From: Aegilops tauschii subsp. strangulata
Lineage: Eukaryota; Streptophyta; Magnoliopsida; Poales; Poaceae
Reading direction: 5' to 3'
Length of the DNA stretch: 64,000 bases
Assembly: GCF_002575655.3 (NCBI RefSeq)
Contig: NC_053036.3
Coordinates: forward strand, 159,440,627 to 159,504,626
Below the pieces are notes generated by a model. The model was not told where the DNA came from. It worked only from the letters and a program-made list of their open reading frames with translations, and did no database searches. Position numbers and translations under genes: made by a program. Positions within the stretch are counted from its first letter, which is position 1; every line of letters starts with the position of its first letter. Below are positions 1-10,911 of the stretch, piece after piece.

Positions 1-840
1 TGAACCCTAAGATAGATAGTGGGGTACCTCTCCGGCGAGCCCCCGTCCCCCCTGTGGGTGGTTCTTCCTTAACTCCGGCGAGCCCCCCAACCCCTGAAAA
101 TCGACTGACCCAAAAGTCGATTCAGTCGACTGAAGTGTGGCTTAATCAGAGCAGAGCAGCAGCAGCAGCTGGGCGAGCGAGCGATCGAGCGAGAGCTGGA
201 GCAGCAGCAGCAGCGCGAGCGAGCGAGGGAGAGCCGGAGCAGCAGCAGCAGAACCGGCTGGTATGGACGCCGCCGCCGAAGGGGCCTCGCACTGGGGGAG
301 AGCCGCCATGGAGATGTCGCCCGCGGCGCCGGCTTCAAGGTAGCCGCTCCATGGGGGTGCGGGATGGAGCACCGTCAGCGCCGGGAGGTCGAGTTAAGGA
401 GAAGGTGCGATGTGATGAGTGTACAACCTCTTTGGTGGCGCCGAGTAGGCCTCGGCTTCGTCCGAGGAGTCGGTGAGGATGCTGCGGTTCCAGTGGAGCA
501 GTTTAAGGCGGCGCTGTGGGGATGGAGCAGCCGCGATAGACGAGGCGATCGTCGGAGCAGCTCCTCGGAGGTGGAGGATGGGGCGGCTGAACCGGCGGGA
601 CGGCGAGATGGACGACGGATCCTAATCCGGGGAGGTGGACGAGGGACGTCGAGCTATTGCGGTGGACGACATCGTCGGGGAAGAGGCTCCGGCTGGGCAG
701 CGGTGACGTGGCGGACGGAGGAGGCTGGGGTTTCGCGGCTGGAGCGGAGAGGTTATGGCGGCCTAGGATTTCGAATGGCGAAAAGGGGGCGATGGGAGGG
801 GGTGAAGCATGACTTAGGGACGCGCTTGTCCAAAATGTAG
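1..840. other. GC-rich genic-looking block, no product recognised
   Basis: This block is much richer in G+C than the DNA after position 1,000 and resembles a 5' exon or promoter-proximal region of a grass gene. Open frames exist on both strands (for example 54-476 and 364-840 on the plus strand), but they are rich in Arg, Gly, Ser and Ala and show no domain I recognise. Composition alone would keep such frames open. Simple AGC/GAGC repeats occupy 150-256. I do not call a CDS. Confidence 0.4.
150..256. repeat. AGC/GAGC microsatellite block
   Basis: Runs of (AGC)4-5 alternate with GAGCGAGC stretches in roughly three imperfect repeats. On the plus strand they read as Gln, Ala or Ser runs depending on frame, so the open frames here are probably repeat artefacts. 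Confidence 0.75.
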
Positions 841-1208
841 GGTGTGTTACAAAAGTACCCCCAGCGATTTGAACTAGCGGCCCTTTTGGCTCAGGGTTAG
901 AAGGGGGATTTCGCATGTCGGGATTTGGCAGCTGGAGGGAGTTTTCGCGCGCGTTGTAATTTCAGGATAGCAAGGCGCGGGTTGTGAAGGCGCCAGTTTT
1001 GGGAGCACGATATCTGAATTTTCGGGATATAACAAGATGCGGGTTGAATTTTAGGGACAAGCCTAACGTGTAGTAATATTGTACTTGTACGTACCAAATC
1101 AATTCGCACTTCCCTCAACCAAAAAGAAAATGAAAAAAATAAAACTATTCACACCACACAAAGAGAGAGTCTTGCCCCGTTTTATTATACAAATGCTATT
1201 CAAAGCTA
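841..1208. other. Intergenic, nothing recognised
   Basis: This is a transition from the GC-rich block to AT-rich DNA. I see no ORF, terminal repeat or RNA motif. Confidence 0.5.
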
Positions 1209-1445
1209 CTCCCTCCTTCCATCTATATAGGGCCTAATGCGTTTTTTGATGCTAACTTTGACCAAATATTAGAGCAATGATATATGACATGCAACTTACA
1301 CAAAGCACACCATTAAATTCGTCTATGAAAGGTTCTTTCAATGATATAATTTTCACATTGTGCATGTCATGTACTATTAATCTTGTCAATAGTCAAAGGC
1401 GGTCTTAAAAATCTCATTACGCCCTATATAGATGGAAGGAGGGAG
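1209..1445. mobile_element. Stowaway (Tc1/Mariner) MITE, complete
   Basis: A 237-bp element with inverted termini: the left end opens CTCCCTCCTTCCATCTATA and the right end closes with its reverse complement (TATAGATGGAAGGAGGGAG). It is flanked by TA on both sides (1207-1208 and 1446-1447), the usual Stowaway target duplication. It has no coding capacity. The interior is AT-rich, as is typical of the family. Confidence 0.9.
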
Positions 1446-1447
1446 TA

Positions 1448-3315
1448 TGAATCCATGTTATGTCCGATTAAATTTTTTTGCTTGCTATATAATGCATGTA
1501 ACATACTCATACCAACATTTTAGTGCATTCCAAATGTCTATACTACCGCTGCAATTCGAACTAAATTTGAATTCGTTTCTCTATTTCAATAAGAATCTAC
1601 AATCATGATTGTTGCCAACTTCAACCATCATAGTTTCCTTGCTATCCGCCAGATATAAATCGGACGGCCTATAATGCAGGATGGCAGGCACACCATCATC
1701 AACAACTCCGTTTTTTATAAGAGTAGAGATAAAATATATTAAATGTAGTATAACATGTTCATAACCACACCATGTGTATCACCGTTATATATATTCACAC
1801 ATGCGTCGGTTTGAAACACTATGATAAATTCTTCAAATATCCGAATTCGCTTTTTATAATGAAGTATATATGATCTCTATTCGTCTTTTACACCCACACA
1901 ACCCTCTTATCCTTGTAGCTAGCGCTAACTTTCTCTTGTGCATGCACACGCCCGCATCCCTCTCACCCTCCCTCAGCATTCTCTAGCTCCATCGCGCAAA
2001 TTCGTCTTTTCACTTTAGGTCGTTCACCCACGGTGTGTGTAGGCCCCCCAGCTCCTTCTTTACAACACACATTGATCGATATGCCTCTCTAGCCAGGTGT
2101 GCCGAGCACAAACACAAGCTTCCCGTCTTCTCTTGTCACCGTCCATGCCACACTCCCACCACTCTTTTCATCGTTCTCGTACTCGCACACTCCTCCCCCC
2201 TCGATATAGTATGCCTCTCGTACCACCTCCTACATGCATCCCTCTCTATCTATCATTCTCCTCGTGCCTCATTTGCTTCTAACACACACATGCATATATA
2301 CCGATCGATCTCCCAACATATACCTAGATCGACTTTAACTACCCCCCCATCGATCGACGTACCTCACAAGTTATGTCTCTCCTTTCTCTAACAAAGGGCG
2401 ATTGATCTTCCTATGTAGTTACGTCTGCTTACCACAGCCACATTGTCCCCCCTCATCATTCGTGCATGCCTCCTAACCCGTCTCTCACACGCACGTGCAC
2501 AGACAACAAGCAGCCATCTCCTCTCTTATTGATATTGCGGGTGTGCCCTCCGTTTGTCTAGCAAGCTCCCACCATTTGTTAGAAGCAACTCCACTACCAC
2601 CCCCTCCAACACTCTAGCTCTGTCTCTCTCGCAACCTTATTCCTCTCCTGCACATATGCATGGATGCCGATCGATCTCCCTTAATACATGAGGCAGATCG
2701 ATCTCCTTAATACATGAGGTAGGCCTCTCTCCTCCTCCACACATATACCAGCCATTGTACCTCTATAGTTAATTGGGCCTCCCTCTTCCCCCACCACACA
2801 CCGATAGTCGAGCACTGCAGGTAGGTATCCATGCCACAGAGACAAACTGCACATGTCCCATCTCACGTTCCAATAGGCCAGCCATGCTATATCTTTGACG
2901 TGGGCACACACAAATTCAATGGCACTCTTTATCGATCGCGCGCACACACACACACATCATCCCTCTCTTCAATTCTATGGACACCTCAAGCCGATGATAC
3001 CTCCACTCTCTTCTCGTGGATCGCCCCCTCTATATATATGTTATATCCAGGACTCTATTTCACACACATTGCATATGTTACATTTTTTGATTGACCCCCC
3101 CCCCCAAAAAAACTCTCAAGAACCCACACACTATATCTCTCTAGGTTTGTATCTCTCTCACACAACCCCACGTAGGTGGTGTACGTATACAAGAAGAGAA
3201 TAGGTGCACCGTGCACGTACTCACGCTTCGTGCCCAGCCACACCCGCGCGGGTACACGGTGGAGCTCATTTCTTTACGAAATGGCAGCCCACGTGCTAAT
3301 TTGAACGCCTGTAAC
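1448..3315. other. AT-rich then pyrimidine-rich intergenic DNA
   Basis: Positions 1,448-1,900 are AT-rich. From about 1,900 to 3,200 the plus strand is strongly C/T-biased, with CTCTCTC, a CA run near 2,942-2,956 and a poly-C/poly-A junction near 3,097-3,115. ORFs here reflect this bias and show no domain. A 27-bp direct duplication lies at 2,669-2,722. Confidence 0.5.
2669..2722. repeat. 27-bp tandem duplication (GATCGATCTCC... unit)
   Basis: Two adjacent near-identical copies at 2669-2695 and 2696-2722 begin GATCGATCTCC and end ACATGAGG. A related GATCGATCTCC block sits near 2,303. Confidence 0.75.
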
Positions 3316-4470
3316 GGTTGTTTACCTAGGGAGGTCGTGTACCACGCGTGCACGAAACAAAGTTTGACTTGACGCGTTGCCGCGTTATTTTTAAATAAAG
3401 TTATAGCACTCAATGGCACGTACACAGAATATAAAACGATTTTTATGGAGAAAAAGGTAGTCCGCTCACTATATACAATGAAGCCTGCCTGCCTGGTTTG
3501 TCGCTCTTCAGAGTATCTCACACAAGGATGCGGTGGCCTCTCTCTCTCTCTCACCGTTGGTCACTGATCCGGCCGCATCCCGTCCGCCGGGGGAAAGGGA
3601 GTGCGGTGGCCTCTCTCTCTCTCACCGTTGGTCACTGATCCGGCCGCATCCCGTCCGTCGGGGGAAAGGGAGGAAGTGCATCGTTTCTCTGTTTCACGGC
3701 GCCGAGGCAGCACATCCCGATCTGCGGTACACGCCGTTCTCTCTGACCAAGCTCCGGCGCGGCAGGGCCTACGCCACCTGCTCGCAGATTCCGCCCGCCG
3801 CCGCTCACCTAGTTACATCCCGGCGACCTCCAGGTATCCCCTCCGGCCTTCCTCCACTTGTCGTCTTCCCACGTCGCTGCATGTGGATCTTCCATAATTC
3901 TTTGCCCAAAACGTAGCTCGTCCGGCGTACTTTCCATATTGCATTCTCGTCCTCACACCGTTTTAGACAAACACAACCGTGTTGTTATCTTCCCTTAGGA
4001 CAAGGAATATGCTTCTTTTTTGTTGTCGCATGTGTCATCAACTGTTATTGGCCAGTAATTGTTTCCTTTCTACTCGTTGCTATTGCGACCTTTTGGTGAA
4101 CTGCACAAATCACTTTTTTCTTAAGAGTGTTTTGTGCAGTTGTACTAAAATGTCACACGGGCAACGTCTCTACATTTCAGTGCGACTGCACAAAGGGAGA
4201 TTGGTTTTGCTCTATCCTCCTCATCCAACTCCGAGCCTAATCTTCTCCAACTAGTTAGTCTTAAGAGAGACTGCAAAGGTGACTGGCTTCTATTTGTGTG
4301 TTTATTGTTTCATCAGCAGTCCTCTGTTATCGTAATCACACTTAATATCTTTGGAATAGGGACGCTCAGCTCTATTTTAGTGGAACTGCACGAAATGATC
4401 GGAATGTTGCATGCTCCAGACAGCTACTTTTTTCCCAACATGCCTTGTTGATTTAGACAGAGCTGGGGGG
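3316..4470 (+). other. Diverged tandem transcription unit, copy 1
   Basis: This is the first of three related blocks. The promoter part has GTGTACCAC(G)CGTG near 3,338, then an AATATAAAACGAT block at 3,428 and an ACTATATAC TATA-like box near 3,468. The exon-like part is GC-rich and ends CGACCTCCAG|GTATCC with a donor at 3,833/3,834. A second exon-like block reads GGGACGCTCAG...TTTTAGTGGAACTGCAC near 4,359-4,391. Each piece has a counterpart near 7,250-7,870 and 9,460-13,130. I do not recognise a protein. It could be a noncoding RNA gene or a fast-evolving small protein gene. Confidence 0.5.
3529..3672. repeat. Tandem duplication of about 72 bp in exon-like block of copy 1
   Basis: TGCGGTGGCCTCTCTC through GGGGGAAAGGGAG occurs twice in a row (3529-3601 and 3602-3672). 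The copies differ by a two-base CT length change and one substitution, so the duplication is recent. Confidence 0.9.
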
Positions 4471-4793
4471 ACGTTGCTGCCAATGAAAGCATGGATCAAT
4501 TTTAATTGAACACCTTCTCACAACTCTGTCTTCAGTTGTGATGTAATTATTAGCTCTGATCTGCTAATAATTGACATGCATTAGCAAGGAAGTTAGTTTT
4601 TTATTGTTTCCGAAAGAGCATCGATGGCAAGACACGCGAAACAAAAGCTGAAAGCTCACACCATTGTACAATTTCATGTCGCTGGAAAATTATTTGTATA
4701 GTACGTCAATTATGTAAACAAATGATGGAAGCTTGATAGCATTGCCAGAAGCCTCTTCATCATCCGGGTCCATGTGCCATGCACAAAATTATA
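4471..4793. other. Intergenic, nothing recognised
   Basis: AT-rich spacer without ORF or repeat termini, ending at the first Stowaway fragment. Confidence 0.5.
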
Positions 4794-4880
4794 CTCCTTC
4801 GTTCCTAAATATTTGTCTTTTTACAAATTTCAAGCGGGCATATTTTAGAGTGTAGATTCACTCATTTTGCTTCGTATGTG
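4794..4880. mobile_element. Stowaway MITE, left-half fragment
   Basis: It opens CTCCTTCGTTCCTAAATATTTG after a TA and runs into sequence matching the interior of the next MITE in inverted sense (TAGAGTGTAGATTCACTCATTTTGC). It is cut off where the next element begins at 4,883. It is probably the remains of a Thalos-type element rearranged with its neighbour. Confidence 0.7.
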
Positions 4881-4882
4881 TA

Positions 4883-5100
4883 CTCCCTCTGTTCCTAAAT
4901 ATTATATTCGTCTTTCTAGAGATTTCAACAAGTGACTACATACGGAGCAAAATGAGTGAATCTACACTCTAAAATATGTCTATATACATCTGTATGTGCC
5001 AGTCCATTTGAAATCTCTAAAAAGACAAATATTTGAGTAGTCACTCGTTGAAATCTCTAGAAAGACAAATACTCCGGAGTATATTTAAGAACCGAGGGGG
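4883..5100. mobile_element. Stowaway (Thalos-like) MITE, with internal rearrangement
   Basis: The left end CTCCCTCTGTTCCTAAATA and right end TTAAGAACCGAGGGGG are imperfect inverted repeats, with TA at 4881-4882 and 5101-5102. The interior carries the characteristic AAAATGAGTGAATCTACACTC segment. A second AAATCTCTAGAAAGACAAATA copy near the right end suggests internal duplication. Confidence 0.8.
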
Positions 5101-5149
5101 TAGTGCACAACCGCATGGGAGACTCAGCCCGGTCGTTGCGCCGCATTAA

Positions 5150-5232
5150 TAGTGAGTAATGAGCAGTCAAATCATAAGCCCCACCTTTCCCACTGTAAGT
5201 TGCTCTGAAGAAGCAACCATCAATACGCTCTT
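5150..5232. repeat. Dispersed copy of an upstream block of the tandem unit
   Basis: GAGCAGTCAAATCA...GAAGAAGCAACCATCA matches 7,266-7,313, just upstream of unit copy 2. It shows that pieces of the unit's 5' flank were duplicated here. Confidence 0.65.
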
Positions 5233-5252
5233 CTTTGAATCTGCTCATACTA

Positions 5253-5615
5253 CTCCATCTGTCACTGTTTATACAGCGCGCTTCAGAAAAAAGGAAAAAA
5301 ATCTGTGGGACCAAGGCGACTAGCGATCGGCCTGAAAAATAGCATTGGTAGTTATAGCACGGCGTCTATTACTAGAGGGAATAATGCGTACACACATGCA
5401 TGCAGTGCTTCCACCCCGGGTACACACATGCATGCACTTACTCCACTCCGTAGTAGTACAGTACATGGAGAGAAAATTGTGGACTTGATTGCGGTTACCA
5501 CGCCCTAATTAATTGAGCATTAAACCAAACGCGTCTAAAGTCTCTCTGGTGGTGGAAATGCATTGAGAGAAATGCATCATAATGAAGCGCGCCCTGTAAA
5601 CTATGACGGAGGGAG
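5253..5615. mobile_element. Stowaway-type MITE, 363 bp
   Basis: The left end CTCCATCTGTCACTGTTTAT is a close inverted match of the right end (TAAACTATGACGGAGGGAG), with TA at 5251-5252 and 5616-5617. The inverted match extends inward to a GCGCGCTTCA/TGAAGCGCGC block. The middle holds two ACACACATGCATGCA copies near 5,390 and 5,421. Confidence 0.8.
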
Positions 5616-5888
5616 TAGTATGAAGGTGTAAAACCAAGTACACGTATGGCCAGTCGGTCAATGCACCTCCTCTTGGCATATCACTGACATGTGGGACAGG
5701 AGTGCGAGCAAACCGATCTCAATTGACGGCAAAGAGCCAACCCACCGTTCCTTGAGAGAGACGAGGAGCGAGAACACACAGACGGGCTCGCACGGAGGCC
5801 AAGATATATTCGAGCATGGTTGGTTGATCGATATCATTCATTACATGTTGGGCTGCCGTTTTCCGCCCTTCTCCGGAATAAACGTGTA
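5616..5888. other. Intergenic, nothing recognised
   Basis: Short spacer between a MITE and a duplicated block. No ORF or RNA gene is supported. Confidence 0.5.
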
Positions 5889-6215
5889 CTTTATAAGAGA
5901 TAAAAAAATAAGAGTACAGATGCTCCACCATGCAGTTCTAGTAGTAGTACTACTTGTACTACTGCGCTTGGCTCTTCGCCTCTTCGTGAAGTCGAACAAT
6001 GATGGTACTCCGCATGTTGGGTACTACAGTGTATGCCTCTGACAATCTGACACCGAATGGACTGATGCATGTCCACCGAGGGTAGGTTGCATTAGTCAAA
6101 AGGTGTAAGCAAGCTTCACCTTGTCCTGCAAGCTTCTCCTCGTTCTGCGAGTTGACGGGACACACCAAAAAGTAGTGCTAGTCCATACTCCCTCCTTTCC
6201 GGTTAATATGGCTTA
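5889..6215. repeat. Direct duplication, copy A
   Basis: The block from AATAAGAGTACAGATGCTCC to TCCGGTTAATATGGCTTAAT recurs at 6,608-6,968 with many substitutions and several small indels. Shared landmarks are CGCTTGGCT(C/G)TTCGCC, GAAGTCGAACAAT, CAATCTGACAC and GTTGACGGGACACA. Copy A has fewer CTAGTAGTA repeats than copy B. Confidence 0.85.
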
Positions 6216-6217
6216 AT

Positions 6218-6600
6218 CTTTTTTGCGAGTAAATGAGAGAGCTTTATTCATATATAAGCATTCTTAGGACGATCAGCCAAGACACTGGTCACTAGAAAGC
6301 GAGGTACCCCGCAAAAAAAGAAGTAGGGAGCGAGGTGTTTCATCAAGCCAGCTCTCGGCCACATTCAAAGTGCAGCAAGCACGGTTCGCACGAAGATGCG
6401 CCGCAAGGTTTGCTGGCCTGTTTACATGCTGAATAACAAAAAAAGAGGAAATATTACCGAGCGCTACTATTTGTAACAGGATATGAGCCAGAATTAAGCG
6501 AGAATTGTGGCGAGTGTTCGATGCAATCAACTTCCATTATCACATGCGAGAACCCTCGAAGAGAACCAAATGTGTTGAAGATTGCTTTATCACATTTTGA
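6218..6600 (-). mobile_element. 5'-truncated LINE remnant (RNase H-like C-terminus)
   Basis: A minus-strand frame (6530-6273) contains the motif HVNRPANLAAHLRA followed by a WLDETP segment. This resembles the last part of plant non-LTR retrotransposon polyproteins, where an HxxRxxNxxAHxLA motif ends the RNase H-like (RVT_3) domain. Its 3' side abuts a short T-run at 6,219-6,225 on the plus strand, possibly the poly(A) tail. Reverse transcriptase is absent, so this is a dead tail fragment lying between duplication copies A and B. Confidence 0.6.
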
Positions 6601-6607
6601 AATTATA

Positions 6608-6968
6608 ATAAGAGTGCAGACGCTCCTCCATCCGGTTCCTAGTACTAGTATAGTACGTACCTTTATAGACTATAGTAGTAGTACTAGTAAACTTTGCGCT
6701 TGGCTGTTCGCCTATTCGGGAAGTCGAACAATAATAGCACTAGTAGTATAGTGTATGCTTCTGGCAATCTGACACTGAATTAACTGTTGCACGTCCACCG
6801 CCTGAGCGAGGGAGAGCTTGCATTAGTCAAAAGTTTCTCCTTGTCCTGCGAGCCACCGCGCGCAAGCTTCTCCCGTCCTGCAACCTTCTCCTCGTTCGGC
6901 AAGTTGACGGGACACAGCAAAGTAATGCTAGTCCATACTGCCTCCTCTCCGGTTAATATGGCTTAATT
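6608..6968. repeat. Direct duplication, copy B
   Basis: Second copy of the block at 5,889-6,215. It has extra CTAGTA repeats and an added GCGAGCCACCGCGCG segment. The LINE remnant between the copies probably arrived after the duplication. Confidence 0.85.
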
Positions 6969-7250
6969 TCAAACGAGATAAATACACTGTCTATCACTGT
7001 ATATTTGTAAAAATACGCTCAGTGAACTTCATAATACGCTCATTGCGCTCAATATATATTTTTTCCAGTGTTTATACGGTCACTAGCTCACCCTGACTGA
7101 GTATGTGTGTGCATGCACGTGTAGGTTGAGCACTTGAGCGTGACCGTGTGTGTTCCGTCGTGTGCTCGGACATGCATGCATTAGGGTGTCGCGCGCGTTT
7201 TTGCGTCCATGTGTACGCGTGACTGTTGCATACACGTAGGGGGAGTACAT
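6969..7250. other. GT/TG-rich spacer
   Basis: TGTGTG and TGCATGCA repeats (7,100-7,210) with no coding or transposon signal. Confidence 0.5.
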
Positions 7251-7870
7251 GTAGGGGCCACTAAGGAGCAGTCAAATCACACAGTAAGTTAGTCGGAAGA
7301 AGCAACCATCATTTCACTCTTGAATGACACGTACGCAATATAAAATGGTTGATATGGAGAGAAAAAGAAAACCACTATATATACACTAGCAGGAGCCTAA
7401 GCTACAAGCCTGCTTGCTTAGGTTGCTCTCTTCACAAGCATAGAACGACGGGCCTAATCCCGCAGCTGGGGGAAGGGAACAATGTTCTGCGTAGACGCGG
7501 TCGACATCGGCGAGGGAGAAAACCCACAGTCGGTGCGTCCCAATCGGGGGTCACCGCGGTATGGGCCGATGCCGCGTCCCAACCGCCCTTCTAGCTACAG
7601 CCCAACGTCCCAGGTAGTCCATCTTCCTTTTGGAGCCGGCTTGCTCCACTGCCATAGCTCCATCTCCATGTCGATCTTTCTCTACTTCTACGGGCTTCTA
7701 CTTGTGATGAGTTTATGTCTCATGAACTAGTGCCAGTACTATTATTCTAATCACACTTCTTCAATATCTTTGCCATCAGGGATGCTCAGGTCGATTTTAG
7801 TGGAACTGCACAAAAGCATCGTATGATCCGAGGGTGCCAGCCGTCTTTCCTTCGACAGGTTCTACCTGGC
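7251..7870 (+). other. Diverged tandem transcription unit, copy 2
   Basis: The promoter block GACACGTACGCAATATAAAATGG (7,326) is followed by ACTATATATACACT (7,374), a TATA-like box. An exon-like segment with an ATG at 7,482 ends CCCAACGTCCCAG|GTAGTC at 7,613/7,614. After an intron-like stretch, ATCACACTTCTTCAATATCTTTG precedes CAG|GGATGCTCAG and TTTTAGTGGAACTGCAC at 7,796-7,811. These match copy 1 at 4,337-4,391 and, in part, copy 3. Splicing the two exon-like blocks gives no protein I recognise. Confidence 0.5.
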
Positions 7871-7887
7871 CAGGAAATTAAATCATG

Positions 7888-7905
7888 TTTAGGGTTTAGG
7901 GTTTA
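7888..7905. repeat. Short telomere-type repeat (TTTAGGG x2.6)
   Basis: TTTAGGGTTTAGGGTTTA lies just downstream of unit copy 2. It is too short to be an old telomere. It could be a telo-box (AAACCCTAA) on the opposite strand, of the kind found in plant promoters. Confidence 0.7.
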
Positions 7906-9326
7906 AGTCGTAGTGACCCCATCAGTAGTTTTTCTTTCGTACACGCTCTCACAACTTTTTTCTTTAGTTGTGAAGTAAATATTGGCTATGATCTGTGAAT
8001 CATTGAGATGCATCAGCATGCGTGTTAGTTTTCCTTTGTATTTGATGGAATGTTGTAACGGGGCAACCTTGGAATAGGAATGAAAATGGAGTGGAAAGTT
8101 TCCGTTTTTTCGGAGAAAAAATGGAAACGGAGAGAAACCAACGTTTCGTTTCGTTGGATCGCGCCATCGAGCAAAACCAACGTTTAAATCACGTCTGTCG
8201 TGTTCGTGTCTCACCCTCCTCCATGGCTCGACCCCACACGGTCGCTCGGCATGCCACTCACCGCAAACCGAGTATACGATAACTTTCCCGCCTGCTTGTC
8301 GATGGATCGCGTCATGGAGTACTAGCACTACTGGAAGAGATTGACGAGTTGGGGGAGGACAGCTAGCTGTAGCACGGACTCCCAAGAACTTTTTACATGC
8401 ATGTTGTAGCCGGCTATTGCGACCTTTGAATGCGGAGCAGACGCGTGCACCTGGAAGCGGCGCGGGCGACGCTCTCTCGGCCGGCGCGCCGCTTCAATGC
8501 TAGCGCCAGTGAGAGGTCGCGTCCGCTCTGGCCGGGCATGAATGCGGCACTGACCGTTTCGGGCGGGAAGCACGCGCGGGTGATGAAGAGGGTTCGGGTT
8601 GGTCAGGACCGGCCGTGGCAGCGGTCCGGACGTGCACAAACAAGAGATGTTGTACGTTAATATTGTTGTGTATATAATTAACAACGTAAATAATGTGCCA
8701 ATTGGACAAATATGATTGGAGATGGAGATGGAAATGGAATTTTACGTAAACACGGATATGCATGTCTATGTCTATGTGTGTGTGCGCGATGACTCTGGCG
8801 ACCTGGATGGCCATTATTGTTCCACCTCGCTGTCCTCTGCCACGTGGTTCTTCCTTCCTCGAGCTTGATTACTGAGAAGAAACAGACCACAATGAGGATT
8901 TGTCGAACTTCATAGGTGCCTCACCCAAACTTGATGCCAAATGGATGATGCATCACCACGATGACCTATCGATGCTCATGGTTGCGTCGGCTGGTGAAGC
9001 TGATCGATTTTCAATGAAAAACAAGCTGTCTTCCATTAGTGCTCTTTGCTTGTTACGCACAAAGATGATATCCTTTGTCAGTTCACCTTGGTTGCGTTGG
9101 AGACGCAGTCGTCTTTCACGTTGGTGCAATTTTATCACACAATTGGCTATGAACCAAATGTTTCCTCAAAGAAGGATCGACGTTGGTACTAAGAGCATAA
9201 GTTTTGTATTGATTTCTAAGCCTTCTCACAACTTTGTCTCCGGCTCCCCTGTAATTTTATTTGTCCAGCTATTAACTTTGATTTTAAAAATGGTGTGGAC
9301 TAAAAACCCGGATGGATGTAGTAGCC
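7906..9326. other. Low-copy DNA, no gene recognised
   Basis: Several ORFs of 60-166 codons occur on both strands (for example 8900-9400 plus), but none shows a known domain and opposite-strand frames are equally open. A GGAAACGGA-rich stretch lies at 8,060-8,150, and 8,420-8,640 is GC-rich. I cannot support a gene here. Confidence 0.4.
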
Positions 9327-9395
9327 TCCATTTTTATTTACTCCGCATATTAGATTTGACTGAAGTCAAACTTTGTAATACTCTCAAACCTTTCC
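9327..9395. mobile_element. MITE fragment (TCAAACTTTG type)
   Basis: CTCCATTTTTATTTACTCCGC...GACTGAAGTCAAACTTTGTAA is the left half of a Stowaway-like family whose full-length member lies at 56,778-57,035. The right terminus is missing. Confidence 0.55.
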
Positions 9396-9703
9396 GATAA
9401 TTGAAATTAAAATTCATTATTTGTACACACTCTCACACGTTTCCGATAATTTGGCGCATGTGTGGTTGTTCACTTAAGGGAGGGTAGTGTACCACACGTG
9501 AAGGACAGGAAGTGCGACCAGGACGTGTGGGCGTGGATCGTTAGTTCATCGGAAGTAGTACTAGTTTTCTTCACTGTACATTAAACAAAGAGTTTCGTTT
9601 CGTACTTACACAATTTAAAACGATTGTTATGGAGAGAATAAGAAAACCACTCCACTATATATTAGTCATATACACGAGAATACTATATGGATGCAGCTTC
9701 ATT

Positions 9704-9777
9704 GACTTAGTGCACCTGCCTTTGGATTTATGACAGGTGGGACTTAGTGCACCTGCCTTTGGATTTATGACAGGTGG
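9704..9777. repeat. 37-bp exact tandem repeat
   Basis: GACTTAGTGCACCTGCC... to ...GACAGGTGG occurs twice in direct succession (9704-9740 and 9741-9777) with no difference. It lies between the two TATA-like boxes of unit copy 3. Confidence 0.95.
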
Positions 9778-9825
9778 GCCCAAAATGTGGCTGGCTCACC
9801 TGTCATACAGCCAAAAGCAGGTGCA
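9748..9825. repeat. 33-bp inverted repeat, hairpin-forming
   Basis: Arm 9748-9780 (TGCACCTGC...GACAGGTGGGCC) pairs with 9793-9825 across a 12-base loop, with 29 of 33 positions complementary. The left arm is the second copy of the 37-bp tandem repeat. It could be a tiny MITE or a small-RNA precursor. Confidence 0.8.
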
Positions 9826-10911
9826 GTGAAGGCACCGGAGCTCAGTTCGTACTACAGTAGTATATATATAAGCGGGAGCCTCAGCGCTTGTTCGCTAGGG
9901 TTTGCACTCTCCACACGCTCGCCGCACTACATATATGTTACACGCTGGAGGCTCAACGTTCATTTGCTAGGGTTTGCTATATTCACAGTCTCTCACCCTC
10001 TCTTCTCCAGATCTAAACAAGACTGCGTTGGCCTCTTGTCTCTCTCTCCCCCCTCACAGCAGGTGAAGGAGGCGTCCGTATCCCGTCGCACCGGGAAGGG
10101 GAGGAGGTGCAGCGTTCACTCTATCGCCTTCGGCAAGGGAGGCAATCCACTGCCGGCTGCGCTGTTCTCTTTCACCCAGCGCCTGTGCGGGAGGGCCACC
10201 GACCCCTTCTTCCTCGCTGCCGTACGTAGTGTGGGCAGATCCGGCCTCCCGCCGCACGCCTTGCCACATCCCGACGACCCTAAGGTATAAGTTTCTTTGA
10301 AACCGTCATTGCTCTAGCTGCATGTGGATCTTTTTCGATCTGTAGTCGAATCTAGGTCTTGGTTCAAAGAGGAAAGAAGGGTGCGGTGGGCTGGAGCAAG
10401 AATCTAGGACGTGGTTCAATGAGGAAAGGAGGGGCGGAAAGTAGTATAGACTGGCTATCCAACCGCTTTGTAGGTCAAAAAGGGAAAAAGGGGGTAACCC
10501 AGTACACACATCTGTAAGGAACCGATCTCTTTGTTGAAAAGGGAAAGAAACTGGGGGGGTCGGGTAGTTTGTGCAGGACTAGATTTGCTGCCCTCACATA
10601 GGAAGAAGGTTCAAAGAGAACAAATATGGGACCAGCGCATATATGCTGCTTGGCTACATACTCTGCATCACCCATAAGTGTGGACGCACATGGTGCTGGC
10701 ACGTCCCATACAGCTATTTTGCTGTTGTTAATCTAAGAATGCCGCCGGAAAATTGAAGCAATGCCACTATTAAAAGTAAATTACATTTTTTAACGAATGT
10801 TGTTTCAAGAGAATGTCTCTGTTAGTACGAATCAATGCAACCGTTTTAGAAATGCTACTGTCCTACTTTGTTTTCCATCCAAGATAAGTTAGATACTTCT
10901 TTCTGTCACCG

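Noticed and set aside
6186..6215. CTCCCTCCTTTCCGG as a Stowaway end
   Set aside because: It is part of duplicated block A; copy B has the same position without a TIR, and no partner end exists.
8326..8340. CACTACTGGAAGAG as a CACTA terminus
   Set aside because: No subterminal repeats follow and no partner end was found; the match is too short alone.
8900..9400. 166-codon plus-strand ORF
   Set aside because: No recognised domain, and the opposite strand is open over part of the same stretch; composition and splice signals do not support a gene.
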